Shown here one piece after another: positions 6,245 to 14,097 of a stretch of 48,220 nucleotides of DNA. The translations under genes were made by a program, and so were the position numbers. The stretch comes from a virus, in IMG/VR virus record IMGVR_UViG_3300021964_000119, positions 1 to 48,220 of that record; one strand, 5' to 3'. The notes under the pieces are model-generated. The model ran no database searches and was not told the DNA's origin. It saw nothing but the letters and a program-made list of their open reading frames with translations. Each line of letters starts with the position of its first letter. The stretch's first letter is position 1.

Positions 6245-6440
6245 GCTATGCTTGTCAAGTCCCCGCTCTGCTCTGCATCGGGCTCAAGTCCTGCCTCGGC
6301 AGGCCAGGAGGGTTGATCGCCTCCTGAGCGCCCCTAAGCCTCTCAACGATGCTCAAACATGGGGCCTTCTGGGAGGCTAAGACAGCGCTAGGCCAATAGC
6401 CTAGAAGAGCTGGGTGCAATTCCTGGCCCTCTCGTTCCAG
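6245..6440. other. Hairpin-rich intergenic stretch
   Basis: No plus-strand gene is seen, and the minus-strand open frame over it looks like chance. Stems include cctgcc/ggcagg, caggagg/cctcctg, agcctc/gaggct and ctaggc/gcctag. The segment GGGAGGCTAAGACAG ... GAGCTGGGTG resembles GGGAGAGGCTAAGCA ... GAGCTGAGTG at 3450-3476, the other structured stretch ahead of a related small gene. No tRNA or known RNA was recognised. Confidence 0.4.
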
Positions 6441-6467
6441 TAGACTGAATGCCCTCTTCCGTTGATC

Positions 6468-6671
6468 ATGGCTCGGTTTCGCATTGTTCAAAAGCCATCA
6501 GTGATGGATCCACGTCGGCCAATGTATGAAGTGCAAGAAAAGGAGCTTTGGTGGTGGAATTTTCGTAACGTGTTTAACGATTTAAATGAAGCTGAAGAAT
6601 GGACCGTCCAATTAATTGAAAGTCTTGAGCGGCCTTTTGTAAAAACTCGCGTGGTGGGCGAGTATAAATAA
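6468..6671 (+). CDS. Small hypothetical protein
   Basis: This 67-residue protein starts at the ATG at 6468, with TAGACT at 6441-6446 as a possible -10 element. The N-terminal half has strand-like segments (FRIVQKPS, MYEVQEKELWWW). The C-terminal half has a helix LNEAEEWTVQLIESLE that resembles the small protein encoded at 3686-3877. The stop codon overlaps the ATG of the phosphoesterase gene by one base, so the two are translated together. Function unknown. Confidence 0.7.
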   Translation: MARFRIVQKPSVMDPRRPMYEVQEKELWWWNFRNVFNDLNEAEEWTVQLIESLERPFVKTRVVGEYK

Positions 6672-7240
6672 TGAGCGCTTTCGTTACCAGTGACACGCAT
6701 TTTGGTCACGCCAAGATGATTGATTTTGTGCGTCCCGATGGCGAACCGCTGCGTCCATTTGCATCGTGTGAAGAAATGGATGAAACAATTATTGAACGAT
6801 GGAACGCAAAAGTAGGCAAACGTGACACTGTTTACCATCTTGGGGATGTGGTTATTCCTCGTGCATCGCTAAAGCTTCTTTCTCGTCTTAATGGAAGAAA
6901 AATTCTCATTCGTGGGAATCATGATCAAGGGGCGCTGAAAGATTATTTGCCATATTTTGAGGATGTGCGAGGAGCGTTCTTCCATCCCTGCGACAGCACT
7001 TTTCCTGGCGGCTTAATCTTTACGCATGTTCCCGTACATCCATCTTGCCTTTCTGGGCATTACACGGGCAATGTGCATGGTCATTTGCATTGTCATCGTA
7101 TTCTGGATGACAAAGGGCAAGTTGATAAACGCTTCTTCAATGCCTGTCTGGAAGTAAATAATTTTTCTCCAGTAGCATTTGAAGATATAAAAGAATTTTT
7201 CCGCCGTGGACGAGCGCAGGACGTTCAACACGCCCATTAG
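6671..7240 (+). CDS. Calcineurin-like metallophosphoesterase
   Basis: A 189-residue metallophosphoesterase with the full set of metal-binding motifs: D8-x-H10 (SDTHFGH), G58-D59, G82-N-H-D85, H119 (FTHVPVH) and GHLH at 137-140. Members cleave phosphomono- or diesters with two metal ions; the substrate cannot be told from sequence. Small phage enzymes of this kind are often predicted phosphodiesterases that might act on cyclic nucleotides, nucleic acids or modified nucleotides. It overlaps the 3' end of the upstream small gene by one base and the next ORF by 35 bases, suggesting coupled expression. Located with RNR, so a role in nucleotide metabolism is reasonable inference. Confidence 0.9.
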   Translation: MSAFVTSDTHFGHAKMIDFVRPDGEPLRPFASCEEMDETIIERWNAKVGKRDTVYHLGDVVIPRASLKLLSRLNGRKILIRGNHDQGALKDYLPYFEDVRGAFFHPCDSTFPGGLIFTHVPVHPSCLSGHYTGNVHGHLHCHRILDDKGQVDKRFFNACLEVNNFSPVAFEDIKEFFRRGRAQDVQHAH

Positions 7241-7448
7241 GGAGCCATGGAATGCTCCCATTCATCAAATTCTTAAAGCCGTGGATACTCACATGGCCTT
7301 GTATTTTGCCTGTAGAGACCCTTGGCATTTAGAGAAAGCCGCTATGCTCAGGGCTTATCTTCATGAGCTAAAAACTTACATCCATGCGAAGGAAGAAAGT
7401 GTGGCGGATATGGGCGAAAGCTCTCGGAGAGAAGGCGGGGAAACATGA
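7206..7448 (+). CDS. Small helical hypothetical protein
   Basis: An 80-residue ORF with a GTG start at 7206 inside the 3' end of the phosphoesterase gene. The core WNAPIHQILKAVDTHMALYF continues into a second amphipathic helix (KAAMLRAYLHELKTYIHAKE), like small helical phage proteins of unknown role. The long overlap makes the exact start uncertain. The body of the protein looks real because charged and hydrophobic residues alternate in helical phase. Confidence 0.6.
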   Translation: MDERRTFNTPIREPWNAPIHQILKAVDTHMALYFACRDPWHLEKAAMLRAYLHELKTYIHAKEESVADMGESSRREGGET

Positions 7449-7611
7449 TCGAGAGGCCGATACGATTGCCATCGTTCGTTCATTTATTTTTGCTTCCTAT
7501 TTGATTACCAATATTGCCATTGTTGCGAATGCTTGGCGCCATTGGAATGACAATGAGTGTATCCAGCAGGCTACAAAAAAGGAGAGCCTTGGCTCTCCTT
7601 CCCTGCGCTAA
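7384..7611 (+). CDS. Small membrane protein
   Basis: A 75-residue ORF starting with ATG at 7384 and overlapping the previous gene by 65 bases. A basic N-terminus (MRRKKVWRIWAKAL) is followed by one probable transmembrane helix at about residues 33-48 (SFIFASYLITNIAIVA), then a short polar tail. It could be a single-pass inner-membrane protein; no link to lysis can be shown. The last codons overlap a strong hairpin at 7579-7600. Confidence 0.55.
   Translation: MRRKKVWRIWAKALGEKAGKHDREADTIAIVRSFIFASYLITNIAIVANAWRHWNDNECIQQATKKESLGSPSLR
7579..7600. terminator. Intrinsic terminator overlapping a gene end
   Basis: Nine-pair stem aaggagagc / gctctcctt with loop cttg and an A-run on its left side. 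It lies inside the last codons of the membrane-protein ORF and ahead of the minus-strand genes, so it probably works in both directions. Confidence 0.7.
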
Positions 7612-7693
7612 CGCCTTTTCTCTTTGAACAGCAAGCAAATGCCGTGAAGGGTTGAAAGGCGTGTTGGCTTCAAAATGTTACCACGGCGACGGC

Positions 7694-7813
7694 TCAAAAC
7701 CAATGAGGTTTAGGCACGTAGGCAATACCACGGTAGACAAGCGAAGCATGTTGAGCTTCGCGCAGACGAGCAGCTTTTTGAATCTGCTCTTTAACGAGCT
7801 GGAGGACGTTCAT
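7694..7813 (-). CDS. DUF4278-like mini-protein
   Basis: A 39-residue minus-strand gene. The N-terminal helix (MNVLQLVKEQIQKAARLRE) leads into LVYRGIAYVPKPHWF. The YRG-x-x-Y motif is the hallmark of DUF4278, a family I know from cyanobacteria and their phages; its function is unknown. It is the last gene of the minus-strand module that contains the terminase. A hairpin at 7829-7852 (atcgccg/cggcgat) lies in its leader. Confidence 0.65.
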   Translation of the reverse strand: MNVLQLVKEQIQKAARLREAQHASLVYRGIAYVPKPHWF

Positions 7814-7966
7814 GACGGTTCCCGATAAATCGCCGCCCGTTCCATCGGCGATGAATCTGCAGCCCTAAGGCCGAACGTCTCTTTAATCTAGCAATGGTGT
7901 GAAGAGGAAAGGAGCTGAGGGCAGGGCTTCAATCTGCCTTTATACAGCATTTAACCATGAGTTGGC

Positions 7967-8074
7967 TCATGGCCTTTGCTCTTCTTTAAGCAGCATCCCC
8001 CGATACTGCAGAACGCTGGCCAGCGTGCTTCGCGAAAGCTTTGAAATCATAACACGATGCGGCTCAGGCGTCAT
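7967..8074 (-). CDS. Possible 35-residue protein
   Basis: A minus-strand mini-ORF whose ATG lies within the last codons of the upstream gene (ATGACGCCTGA overlap). The product, MTPEPHRVMISKLSRSTLAS and onward to LLKEEQRP, is a short basic helix. The stop overlaps a ccatgag/ctcatgg hairpin. The overlap geometry supports translation; the length makes it uncertain. No family recognised. Confidence 0.4.
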   Translation of the reverse strand: MTPEPHRVMISKLSRSTLASVLQYRGMLLKEEQRP

Positions 8075-8306
8075 ATTCTCTTAAGCTTTCATCGCCATGA
8101 TGGTCTGGCATGTAATCGTCATCAGTGGCCTCCGCTTCCCATGCGCGTTCAAGCTGCTCTTCTTCTTTCAGGCGTTTGGCATGGGCTTTTAGCTTTGGAA
8201 GCAAAGTAGGAATGTATAGATGTTCAGCAGCAAGAAGCTGGAGAGAGGTTTGCTTGCTAGTTGGGGCATTTTCTAATAGTGCTACGAGGAATTTGGTTTC
8301 CTGCAT
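8064..8306 (-). CDS. Small helical hypothetical protein downstream of terminase
   Basis: An 80-residue protein from the ATG at 8306; a GTG at 8327 in the same frame would add seven residues. It has a helix ETKFLVALLENAP, a middle helix TLLPKLKAHAKRLKEEEQLE and an acidic C-terminal tail. It lies 65 bases downstream of the terminase stop on the same strand, with a mini-ORF overlapping its end. No family recognised. Confidence 0.6.
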   Translation of the reverse strand: MQETKFLVALLENAPTSKQTSLQLLAAEHLYIPTLLPKLKAHAKRLKEEEQLERAWEAEATDDDYMPDHHGDESLREYDA

Positions 8307-8371
8307 AGTTAATTTGCAATAAGTCACTTCATGACAGAACTATTGTTTGAAAATCATACTAGAGAAAATGA

Positions 8372-9742
8372 TTACGAAATAAGGCTTTCAATCCAGCCAA
8401 TGTCGTCGTCTTTACTTGCAGCGAGAATGGCGCCTGCCATTGCAAACGCCAAGTCATCAATGCCAGTAGCTTTACCACCAGTCACGCTCCATTGTCCACT
8501 TGGTTTGTAAATGACAGTCAAATTCTTGAGCTGCATAATTGCTTTTTCATGGCGATAGATATTGATTTGCCCTGCATTGAAAAGCTCCCGCATTTTGCTA
8601 AATGCCTTCATCTTTGAACTAACTGTCCAAGTGAGTTCGGTGATGGGCAGGTCGCTAGCCAGACTTTGAATGGTGCCAGCGCTATTGAACTGGTCCATTA
8701 CGATTGTGTCGAAAACGTACAGACGGTGCTGCTCTTTAATCCAATCTTCCACTGCATTGATATTAACTTCCATCCTTCCATTGATTTCAAAATCAGCAAC
8801 GAAAGAATGAAACTTGTCTACAACTAATGTGCCGTTTTCGTAGTGAACAATACAAGCAGTGTAATCGTCACGGCCAACGCCACCACGGGCGGGGTCAAGG
8901 GCAAGGACGTAAGCTCCCTGGAATTCAGGGCGTGGTGGTAATGCTGCGCGGCGATCATCAATACAAGCATCAATTACATCGCTATTGACTAGCGCCGAAA
9001 GATTAGAAGCAAACTGAGCTCCATATTCCACTTTAAATTTTTCGGGATCACGCTGTCTTTCTGTGTCAAGAAACTCTTGCGAAATATTTGGGTTCATCTC
9101 CCACGTTGGGAGATTCACTGCTTGCATGAAAGGAAATCGTCCTGATGATGCCTCTTTGAAATGTTGATAGAAGATGCCGTCAGTGAGCCATGGAGAAGAT
9201 AGTTCAAGGATGCGTCCTTTGCCTCCGAACTGAGCAATGGCAGGAGAAAGTGCGTCGTAAATACCACGTCCTCCACTATTTGCATCGCCTTCAGTGGCAA
9301 ATGCAAGCTCGTCAAATACTGCTCCAGCGCAAGCAAGACCACGAGCGGCCCTGCCTGATGTGGGAATGGCTTTGAATACGCAATTATTGCTTAGTTCAAT
9401 GATGTCGGCAGTTTCACGGACAATTTCTTGGGCAAAGGGACTTTCAATAATTAGTTGGCGAATGTTGTTAAGAGCAATGCGAGCCTGGTCTTGACTGTTT
9501 GCCACAGTCACCACATACCATCGTTCCCCTTTTCTAACTTTTCGACGATATTCCTCTTCTAAAACAAAGCACATATAAAGACAAGCAACTGCAGCCATTA
9601 ATGTTTTGCCGCTCCTTCGTCCCAATGCCCATACGGCATGCGATTTTCCTGGCTGGAAGAATTCATCCAGAATACGAGCTTGAGAAGGATAGAGTTCTAA
9701 GCCAAGCGCATGTTTTGCGAATTGACTACAAGTGAGATTCAT
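8372..9742 (-). CDS. terL: Terminase large subunit
   Basis: This ATPase-nuclease motor pumps DNA into the prohead through the portal. It is 456 residues long. The N-terminal ATPase has Walker A G41-R-R-S-G-K-T47 and Walker B AVFDEL with D144-E145. The C-terminal RNase-H-like nuclease has the three acidic positions D283 (LALDPARGG), D350 (IVMDQF) and the GIDDLAFA motif near residue 430. The gene overlaps the upstream PD-(D/E)XK gene by four bases. It is on the minus strand while portal and all other virion genes are on the plus strand, which is unusual. A small terminase subunit was not identified. Confidence 0.95.
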   Translation of the reverse strand: MNLTCSQFAKHALGLELYPSQARILDEFFQPGKSHAVWALGRRSGKTLMAAVACLYMCFVLEEEYRRKVRKGERWYVVTVANSQDQARIALNNIRQLIIESPFAQEIVRETADIIELSNNCVFKAIPTSGRAARGLACAGAVFDELAFATEGDANSGGRGIYDALSPAIAQFGGKGRILELSSPWLTDGIFYQHFKEASSGRFPFMQAVNLPTWEMNPNISQEFLDTERQRDPEKFKVEYGAQFASNLSALVNSDVIDACIDDRRAALPPRPEFQGAYVLALDPARGGVGRDDYTACIVHYENGTLVVDKFHSFVADFEINGRMEVNINAVEDWIKEQHRLYVFDTIVMDQFNSAGTIQSLASDLPITELTWTVSSKMKAFSKMRELFNAGQINIYRHEKAIMQLKNLTVIYKPSGQWSVTGGKATGIDDLAFAMAGAILAASKDDDIGWIESLIS

Positions 9743-10233
9743 TTCAAAAGCGCCAGTGGCCGTAGTTTAGTTTTTGGAAAGAAATAAGCAGGGCGTCCAC
9801 CTGCTGGATCTTTCTTCCATTGTTCCTTCATCGCATCTTTGCTATTAATCCAGCCATGGACAAACGTAGTGCGATTTTCAATTGTGACAAGCACCAATAT
9901 CTTACTTGGACTTTCATCAAGTTGAACTATTAAATCGTAATAGTGACGAGAGCGAGTTTTAACGTCAATATTGGGAGGAAGATCGGAGGATCCCCGTTTT
10001 GCTTCTGTCTCTTGGTAGAGCTTATCCTCCATTCCAAGCAATGCTGCCACGGCCATTTCCCCTGCTGCACCGAGCAAATGATATTGCAAAGCTAAATTTC
10101 CCCTTTCCGCTCCATTGTTCCGCCCTTTCCTGCCCTGCTTCTCATTAAGCGCTTGCCTGCGGAAGGCTTCAGCACGAGCACGTTGGCGCTGTTCTTCCGT
10201 AAAAACAAAGGCAATGGGTTCTGGCATGTGCAT
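9739..10233 (-). CDS. PD-(D/E)XK nuclease-like protein
   Basis: A 164-residue protein translated just ahead of the terminase, with a four-base overlap. After a basic, helical N-terminus (EEQRQRARAEAFRRQALNEK) it shows a nuclease core: GAAGEMAVAALLG with a candidate first-helix Glu, then PPNIDVKTRS in which D-x-K forms the (D/E)-x-K motif, and strands KILVLVTIEN and VHGWI. This pattern is typical of restriction-endonuclease-fold proteins beside phage terminases. It could trim concatemers or process recombination intermediates; a role as small terminase is less likely. Two possible ATG starts lie six bases apart (10233 and 10227). Confidence 0.7.
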   Translation of the reverse strand: MHMPEPIAFVFTEEQRQRARAEAFRRQALNEKQGRKGRNNGAERGNLALQYHLLGAAGEMAVAALLGMEDKLYQETEAKRGSSDLPPNIDVKTRSRHYYDLIVQLDESPSKILVLVTIENRTTFVHGWINSKDAMKEQWKKDPAGGRPAYFFPKTKLRPLALLK

Positions 10234-10307
10234 AATGGCCAGTTTGTCAAGCCAATGTATCCAGCTTTTAGACTAAAAGCAATACAACACCGCCATTAGC
10301 GTTGGTT

Positions 10308-12170
10308 ATGGAAGGCGAAGCAATTGATTTGGGCCATGCTACGGCAGGTGGCATCCGTGCAGATGGCCTTCAGAACGTCCTGATTGGCATGGGCACTGGC
10401 CGAGACAAGGGCCAGTACACTAAAACCACTGCTACAGTCTTCCTTGCGCAGGAGGAGCTTGAAAATCTCTATGGAGAATGGCTTCCTCGTCGCATTGTTG
10501 ACATTTATGCCGATCAAGCCACTCGCAAAGGCTTTAAAGTGTTGTTTGGTGGTGACGGCGTAAGAGCCGAAGAAGTGCAGGGCATTGAGCAGACGATTGA
10601 AGACCTCTACATCCTCGAACATCTCAACCTCGCAGCCAAGAACGCCCGCCTTTATGGGGGTGCTTGTCTACTTCTTTTTATTGACGATGGGCGTCCCGCT
10701 TACATGCCTGTCGATAAACGTAACATCCGTCGCATTGAAGAAATTGAATGCCTTGACCGATGGCAAATTGCTCCAGTCATCAACGAAGAAAACTTATACG
10801 ACTATTCAAAAGCCACTTATTATCAGATCATCTCTGGAGATTTAATTAACGAGCCAACGCTTACTTACATTCATAAAGACAGGATTTTGCGCTTTGATGG
10901 GGACTGGCTCCCCTATCGCATTCGTCAAAGGAATTATGGATGGGGCATGAGCAGTTTGCAAACTGTTTATGACAGTTTCCGTCATTATTGGACGGGCCTA
11001 AACTCTGCTGCCACGCTTTTGACGGAGTTTGACATTTTCGTTCATAAAGTGAGGGGCTTGGCTGCAATGTTGGCGGCTGGCAAGGAAAGCTCCATTCGTG
11101 ATCGCTTGCAAGTGAATGATATGAGCAAGAGCATTTATCGCGGCTATGCGATTGATGCGGAGAAAGAAGAGCTTGAATTTATTAGCCGCAACTTTGGTGG
11201 TATTGGGGAGATCTTAGAAAAGCTTCGCGTGGACATTATTGGCGCCAGCAAAATTCCTCATACAGTGCTCTTTGGTGAAAGCCCTAGTGGTCTTGGCTCC
11301 ACTGGTCGTAGCGAAGAGCGCGATTTTGCAAAGATGCTTTCTGACTATCAGAGCGTGCATTTTAAGCGGCCCATGAAGAAGCTGCTTGAATACATCATGC
11401 TGAGTAAAGAAGGGCCGACCAATGGAGAGGTGCCAGATTCGTGGCGCATTCAGTTCAACCCATTGTTTGAGCTGAATGAGCGTGAAATGGCTGACGTAAG
11501 GGCTCGTGTGGCGGCTGTAGATGGTCGCTACATCCAACTGGGTGTCCTTACGCCTAAGGAAGTAGCAGACGCCCGTTACGGCGGTTCTGAGTGGAGCATG
11601 GAACTTACGCTTGATCCGTCAGTGGAACGCGCTAATGAAATGCCTGTTCCAGAAGGGGGTGGTTCCACTCCTGAACGGGGTGGTCTGGCGGTGCCTCCTG
11701 GCGGGCGTGATCCAATGAACGAAGAAAATGGCACGCTTCCCATGGACGGAAGTCGTGAAGTGCAAGATGCTGCTGGCCTTTATCTCCCGCGCGATCTGGA
11801 GAAAGTACGTGGCGATGTTGAATTCACCGACAAGGAGCTTCATAAACAAGCAGTGGCAGCAGCAAAAGCCAAATTCAAGGAATGGCCCAGTGCTGTTGCT
11901 GGAGCCTATGTGACGCGCAAGTACAAAGATTTGTACAAGCGCAAGCATGGTTCAATGGAAGGGGCATTCAAGGGCAAGAAGCAAACTGCCGAATATTTCA
12001 AAGAAGATGCCATTGAGCCCTTGAAAACCAGCGGCCTCATCCTCGCTGATATTGATGAAGCTGCTCTCATTGATGAGGAAGACATTTCTGCTGCATTGAA
12101 TCAATGGAAAGAAGAAGCGCCGGAACGTTTTAAGGACATCCTGGAGGCCGAGGATGTACAGCCTGAATAA
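10308..12170 (+). CDS. Portal protein (DUF1073/Phage_portal_3 type) with extra C-terminal domain
   Basis: A 620-residue portal forming the dodecameric ring through which DNA enters and leaves the capsid and to which the neck attaches. Family features are an early GRDKG segment, WLPRRIVDIYADQATRKGF, a central ARLYGGACLLL strand, and GASKIPHTVLFGESPSGLGS followed by DYQS, as in DUF1073 portals. From about residue 495 a separate domain follows: HKQAVAAAKAKFKEWPSAVA, then YKDLYKRKHG, typical of small phage basic domains of unknown role. ATG 10308 is preferred over TTG 10302; TAGACT at 10269-10274 is a possible -10. It overlaps the next gene by 17 bases. Confidence 0.9.
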   Translation: MEGEAIDLGHATAGGIRADGLQNVLIGMGTGRDKGQYTKTTATVFLAQEELENLYGEWLPRRIVDIYADQATRKGFKVLFGGDGVRAEEVQGIEQTIEDLYILEHLNLAAKNARLYGGACLLLFIDDGRPAYMPVDKRNIRRIEEIECLDRWQIAPVINEENLYDYSKATYYQIISGDLINEPTLTYIHKDRILRFDGDWLPYRIRQRNYGWGMSSLQTVYDSFRHYWTGLNSAATLLTEFDIFVHKVRGLAAMLAAGKESSIRDRLQVNDMSKSIYRGYAIDAEKEELEFISRNFGGIGEILEKLRVDIIGASKIPHTVLFGESPSGLGSTGRSEERDFAKMLSDYQSVHFKRPMKKLLEYIMLSKEGPTNGEVPDSWRIQFNPLFELNEREMADVRARVAAVDGRYIQLGVLTPKEVADARYGGSEWSMELTLDPSVERANEMPVPEGGGSTPERGGLAVPPGGRDPMNEENGTLPMDGSREVQDAAGLYLPRDLEKVRGDVEFTDKELHKQAVAAAKAKFKEWPSAVAGAYVTRKYKDLYKRKHGSMEGAFKGKKQTAEYFKEDAIEPLKTSGLILADIDEAALIDEEDISAALNQWKEEAPERFKDILEAEDVQPE

Positions 12171-12834
12171 TCTCGCTCAATTCTCTAAAGCGATTGTTCG
12201 CTTTGATCAATCGTCGTGGCGTTACGATCCAATTAGCGGGAGGTATCGTGGCGCCAATGGACGATTCCTTAGTGCGAAGGCAGTGGAAGCTCTTGTTGAT
12301 GGACGTATTGACAAGCTTGGTCGTGAGCTTCGGCGTTTTACGCGCATGCTTGCCGATGGCAGCATCACTTTAGACCAATGGCAAAGTAGCGTCAGGGAAG
12401 CCCTTAAGCTTGTGCATGTACAGGCAGCGATCATTGGCAATGGCGGACGCGAAACCATGGGAGCAGCAGATTGGGGGCGCATCGGGCAGCGTCTCCGCGT
12501 GGAATATGCTTACCTACAGGGTTTTGCTAATGATCTTCTGGGCAATCGCGTTTCTGTTGCCCAGTCTCTTGCTCGTATCCAGCTTTATGCTCAAAGTGTA
12601 CGCGGATCTTTTTGGGAAGGAACTTCAATTCGGCAAGAAAAGCAAGGATATAGCTTGATGCGCCGCATTCTTGATTCGCAAGCAAAACATTGCCAAGACT
12701 GTCTCGATTATGCTGCACGTGGCGTTGTCCCCCTTGGAAGCCTTCCTCTTCCTGGGCAACGTTGTGCTTGCCGAGCAAATTGTCGCTGCAGCGTCAAATA
12801 TTTTCGCCAGCAAGCGCCAACTGTGCAAGTGTAA
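12154..12834 (+). CDS. Minor head (MuF-like) protein
   Basis: A 226-residue protein starting inside the 3' end of the portal gene. The long helical N-terminal part is followed from about residue 177 by a cysteine motif C-x2-C ... GSLPLPGQRCACRANCRC. The C-x2-C, a Gly/Pro linker and a final NCRC are typical of phage head morphogenesis (MuF-like) proteins that follow the portal. Such proteins are minor capsid components that may be injected or help assembly. The cysteines could bind zinc. Order portal then MuF-like is standard for tailed phages. Confidence 0.8.
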   Translation: MYSLNNLAQFSKAIVRFDQSSWRYDPISGRYRGANGRFLSAKAVEALVDGRIDKLGRELRRFTRMLADGSITLDQWQSSVREALKLVHVQAAIIGNGGRETMGAADWGRIGQRLRVEYAYLQGFANDLLGNRVSVAQSLARIQLYAQSVRGSFWEGTSIRQEKQGYSLMRRILDSQAKHCQDCLDYAARGVVPLGSLPLPGQRCACRANCRCSVKYFRQQAPTVQV

Positions 12835-12871
12835 TTCTGGCTTGTAGTATTGGGCAAGCTTATTTTGTCCA

Positions 12872-14095
12872 ATGGCGAAAATACTGTATTGTGCTGACGC
12901 TTTTGTAGAAACAGGCTTCGGGCGAGTTGCGCAGTACTTGCTGCCTGCTCTTGCCGAAAAGCATGAAGTGGTAGTGCTTTCAGTGAACTATCACGGTGAC
13001 CCTCATCCCGAAGCACAAAAATACAAAGTGTATCCAGCCATGTTGCATGGCTCTGATCCATTTGGCTCCCATCGCATTGCCGATATCATTCGCCGAGAAA
13101 AGCCTGATTTGGTATGGGTGACAAATGATATCTGGGTGGCTATTCAACTATGGGAGCGAGCGAAGGCGTTAAAAGAAGAGTTTGGATTTAAATGGTTTGT
13201 CTACACTCCCATTGATTCTTATGGACTATTCCCTGAGCTAAAAGCTCAAATGGAGGGATGGGATGGCATTGCCACGTATACGCAATTTGCGAATAACGAA
13301 TTGAAGCTTATGGGCTGGGACAAGCCTATTGACATTATTGGCCATGGTACTGATTTTGAAAAATTCTTTCCGCTTAATAAGCAGCAATGCCGAAAAGAGC
13401 TAGGCGTACCAGAAGATGTGTTTGTTGTCTTTAATGGCAACAGGAACCAGCCACGCAAGCGTATTGATCTCACGCTTAAAGCTTTCATCAAATTTGCCAA
13501 GGACAAAGACGATGCTCGTCTGTGGCTCAACATGGGCAAAAAAGATTTGGGATGGGACATAATTCCTTTATTCAAGCGTCTTGCCCGCGATGAAGGCTAT
13601 GACCCAACTGGAAAGATAATTCTCACGAGCCCACATTTTTCAGTGGACAATTGCCTTTCCATTGAACAATTGAACAAGGTGTATAACGCAGTGGACGTTG
13701 GCATCAACACTTGCATGGGTGAGGGCTGGGGCCTAGTTAATACAGAACATGGTTCAGTTGGCGTGGCGCAAGTGGTGCCGGATCATACGAGCCTGGCTGA
13801 AATTTTTGATGAACTGCCGCGCATCTTTTGTAACGCTGCTGAAACTGACAGGAACTATGGACTTGAACGGCTTCTTCCTGATCCTGAAAGCGCTGCAAAG
13901 ATCCTCACTTATTACTACGAAAATCGTGATGCGCTAAAGAAAGACGGGCAATGGTGCGCAAGGCGCTTGCGTGAAGAGCCATTTACTTGGCCTTATATTC
14001 AGCAGCAGCTTCTTGATGTAGTAGAGCGCACGCTAAATGCAGCGGCTCCCGAGCCTGAATTCAAAGGATTTGGCACTCCCGCAAAAATCAATTAA
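12872..14095 (+). CDS. Glycosyltransferase family 4-like protein
   Basis: A 407-residue GT-B fold glycosyltransferase. The N-terminal domain has the glycine-rich start CADAFVETGFGRVAQYLLPAL, and the C-terminal domain has FNGNRNQPRKRIDL, a typical donor-site strand and loop, and GEGWGLVNTEHG, the E-x7-E motif of GT4 enzymes. It should transfer a nucleotide-sugar residue; the acceptor is unknown. It is the first gene of a four-gene glycan cassette placed between head morphogenesis genes. Modification of virion proteins or of the host surface are both possible. TAGTAT 22 bases upstream is a weak -10 candidate. Confidence 0.85.
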   Translation: MAKILYCADAFVETGFGRVAQYLLPALAEKHEVVVLSVNYHGDPHPEAQKYKVYPAMLHGSDPFGSHRIADIIRREKPDLVWVTNDIWVAIQLWERAKALKEEFGFKWFVYTPIDSYGLFPELKAQMEGWDGIATYTQFANNELKLMGWDKPIDIIGHGTDFEKFFPLNKQQCRKELGVPEDVFVVFNGNRNQPRKRIDLTLKAFIKFAKDKDDARLWLNMGKKDLGWDIIPLFKRLARDEGYDPTGKIILTSPHFSVDNCLSIEQLNKVYNAVDVGINTCMGEGWGLVNTEHGSVGVAQVVPDHTSLAEIFDELPRIFCNAAETDRNYGLERLLPDPESAAKILTYYYENRDALKKDGQWCARRLREEPFTWPYIQQQLLDVVERTLNAAAPEPEFKGFGTPAKIN

Positions 14096-14097
14096 TC

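Noticed and set aside
6390-6440. tRNA gene
   Set aside because: gggtgcaattcctg looks like a T-arm at first sight, but the stem does not pair and no acceptor or anticodon arm fits.
6255-6491. Minus-strand ORF over the hairpin-rich stretch before 6468
   Set aside because: It overlaps the start of the plus-strand gene and has no supporting motif; the stretch is better explained by structure.
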